From contig CAMLUY010000067.1 in the NCBI GenBank assembly GCA_946487985.1, positions 1 to 5,717 on the forward strand: 5,717 bases of DNA, in the 5' to 3' direction. Below the pieces are notes generated by a model. It had not been told where the DNA came from. It saw only the letters and a list, made by a program, of their open reading frames with translations, and did not search any database. Positions within the stretch are counted from its first letter, which is position 1; each line of letters begins with the position of its first letter. The DNA comes from an uncultured Clostridia bacterium (GTDB lineage Bacteria > Bacillota > Clostridia > Christensenellales > UBA1242). The position numbers and the translations under genes were made by a program. Positions 5,678 to 5,717 of the stretch are shown piece by piece.

Positions 5678-5717
5678 AACATCAATAATTGGGGAAAATA
5701 TCAAATTTGTTGATGTT
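5678..5717 (+). terminator. Possible terminator hairpin after the topoisomerase operon, cut by the window edge
   Basis: After the TAA at 5656-5658 comes an A-rich stretch and then two overlapping ways of forming a hairpin with the same right arm. AACATCAATAA (5678-5688) pairs with TTGTTGATGTT (5707-5717) over 11 pairs including one U-G, with an 18-nt loop. Alternatively AATATCAA (5697-5704) pairs with TTGATGTT (5710-5717), eight pairs including one U-G, with a 5-nt loop. As preceding bases in both left arms run on into A residues, a T-tract beyond 5717 would complete a Rho-independent terminator. The stems are AT-rich and the sequence ends before any T-tract, so this is tentative. Confidence 0.35.

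Noticed and set aside
5707..5717. Start of a further gene (TTG at 5707 or 5710, ATG at 5713) after GGGGA
   Set aside because: The purine-rich GGGGA is too far from the ATG, only a few codons are visible, and the bases are better explained as a hairpin arm.
1..5717. Mobile element, CRISPR array, tRNA or rRNA gene
   Set aside because: Reading both strands showed no long terminal repeats, regularly spaced repeats, cloverleaf or rRNA motifs, or transposase-like frames; the coding space is filled by three housekeeping genes.

Overview
The window is an ordinary housekeeping segment from a low- to mid-GC Gram-positive-type bacterium, most likely a member of the Clostridia (Firmicutes). This rests on three things. 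MurG carries the Firmicutes-type HESD acceptor-side motif. The topoisomerase A subunit has the DRALPRVEDGLKPVQRR opening that I associate with the second (non-oriC) type IIA topoisomerase of Clostridia. The B subunit has the PLRGK Toprim motif common in Gram-positives. The assignment comes from remembered family motifs, not from a search.

Layout. Bases 1-910 (minus strand) hold the N-terminal 303 codons of murG, which runs off the left edge. Bases 911-1169 are an AT-rich divergent promoter region. It contains a candidate extended -10 promoter for murG, a 20-bp-spaced direct repeat, AT-rich inverted repeats with recurring TTATCAA words, and a very good sigma-70/SigA-type promoter for the rightward operon. 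Bases 1170-3119 and 3157-5658 (plus strand) encode the B (ATPase/Toprim) and A (DNA breakage-reunion) subunits of one heterotetrameric type IIA topoisomerase, 37 bp apart and almost certainly co-transcribed. Bases 5659-5717 are A-rich and end in an incomplete AT-rich hairpin that may be the operon terminator.

How the genes work together. The B and A proteins form an A2B2 enzyme: B binds and hydrolyses ATP and supplies the Toprim metal site, and A carries the catalytic tyrosine and the DNA-wrapping or DNA-guiding C-terminal propeller. The A subunit has no recognisable GyrA box and its C-terminal domain looks like Gram-positive ParC. The B subunit mixes GyrB and ParE hallmarks. No dnaA, dnaN or recF is seen beside it. 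I therefore favour a topoisomerase IV-type decatenase or second-set enzyme over the oriC-linked DNA gyrase, although automatic pipelines could name the pair gyrB/gyrA. MurG (lipid II synthesis) is functionally unrelated and shares only the intergenic regulatory space.

I found no novel system. The points most worth checking are the missing GyrA box, an isoleucine at the quinolone-anchoring serine position of the A subunit, murG as the promoter-proximal gene of its own transcript, and the repeat structure of the divergent intergenic region.
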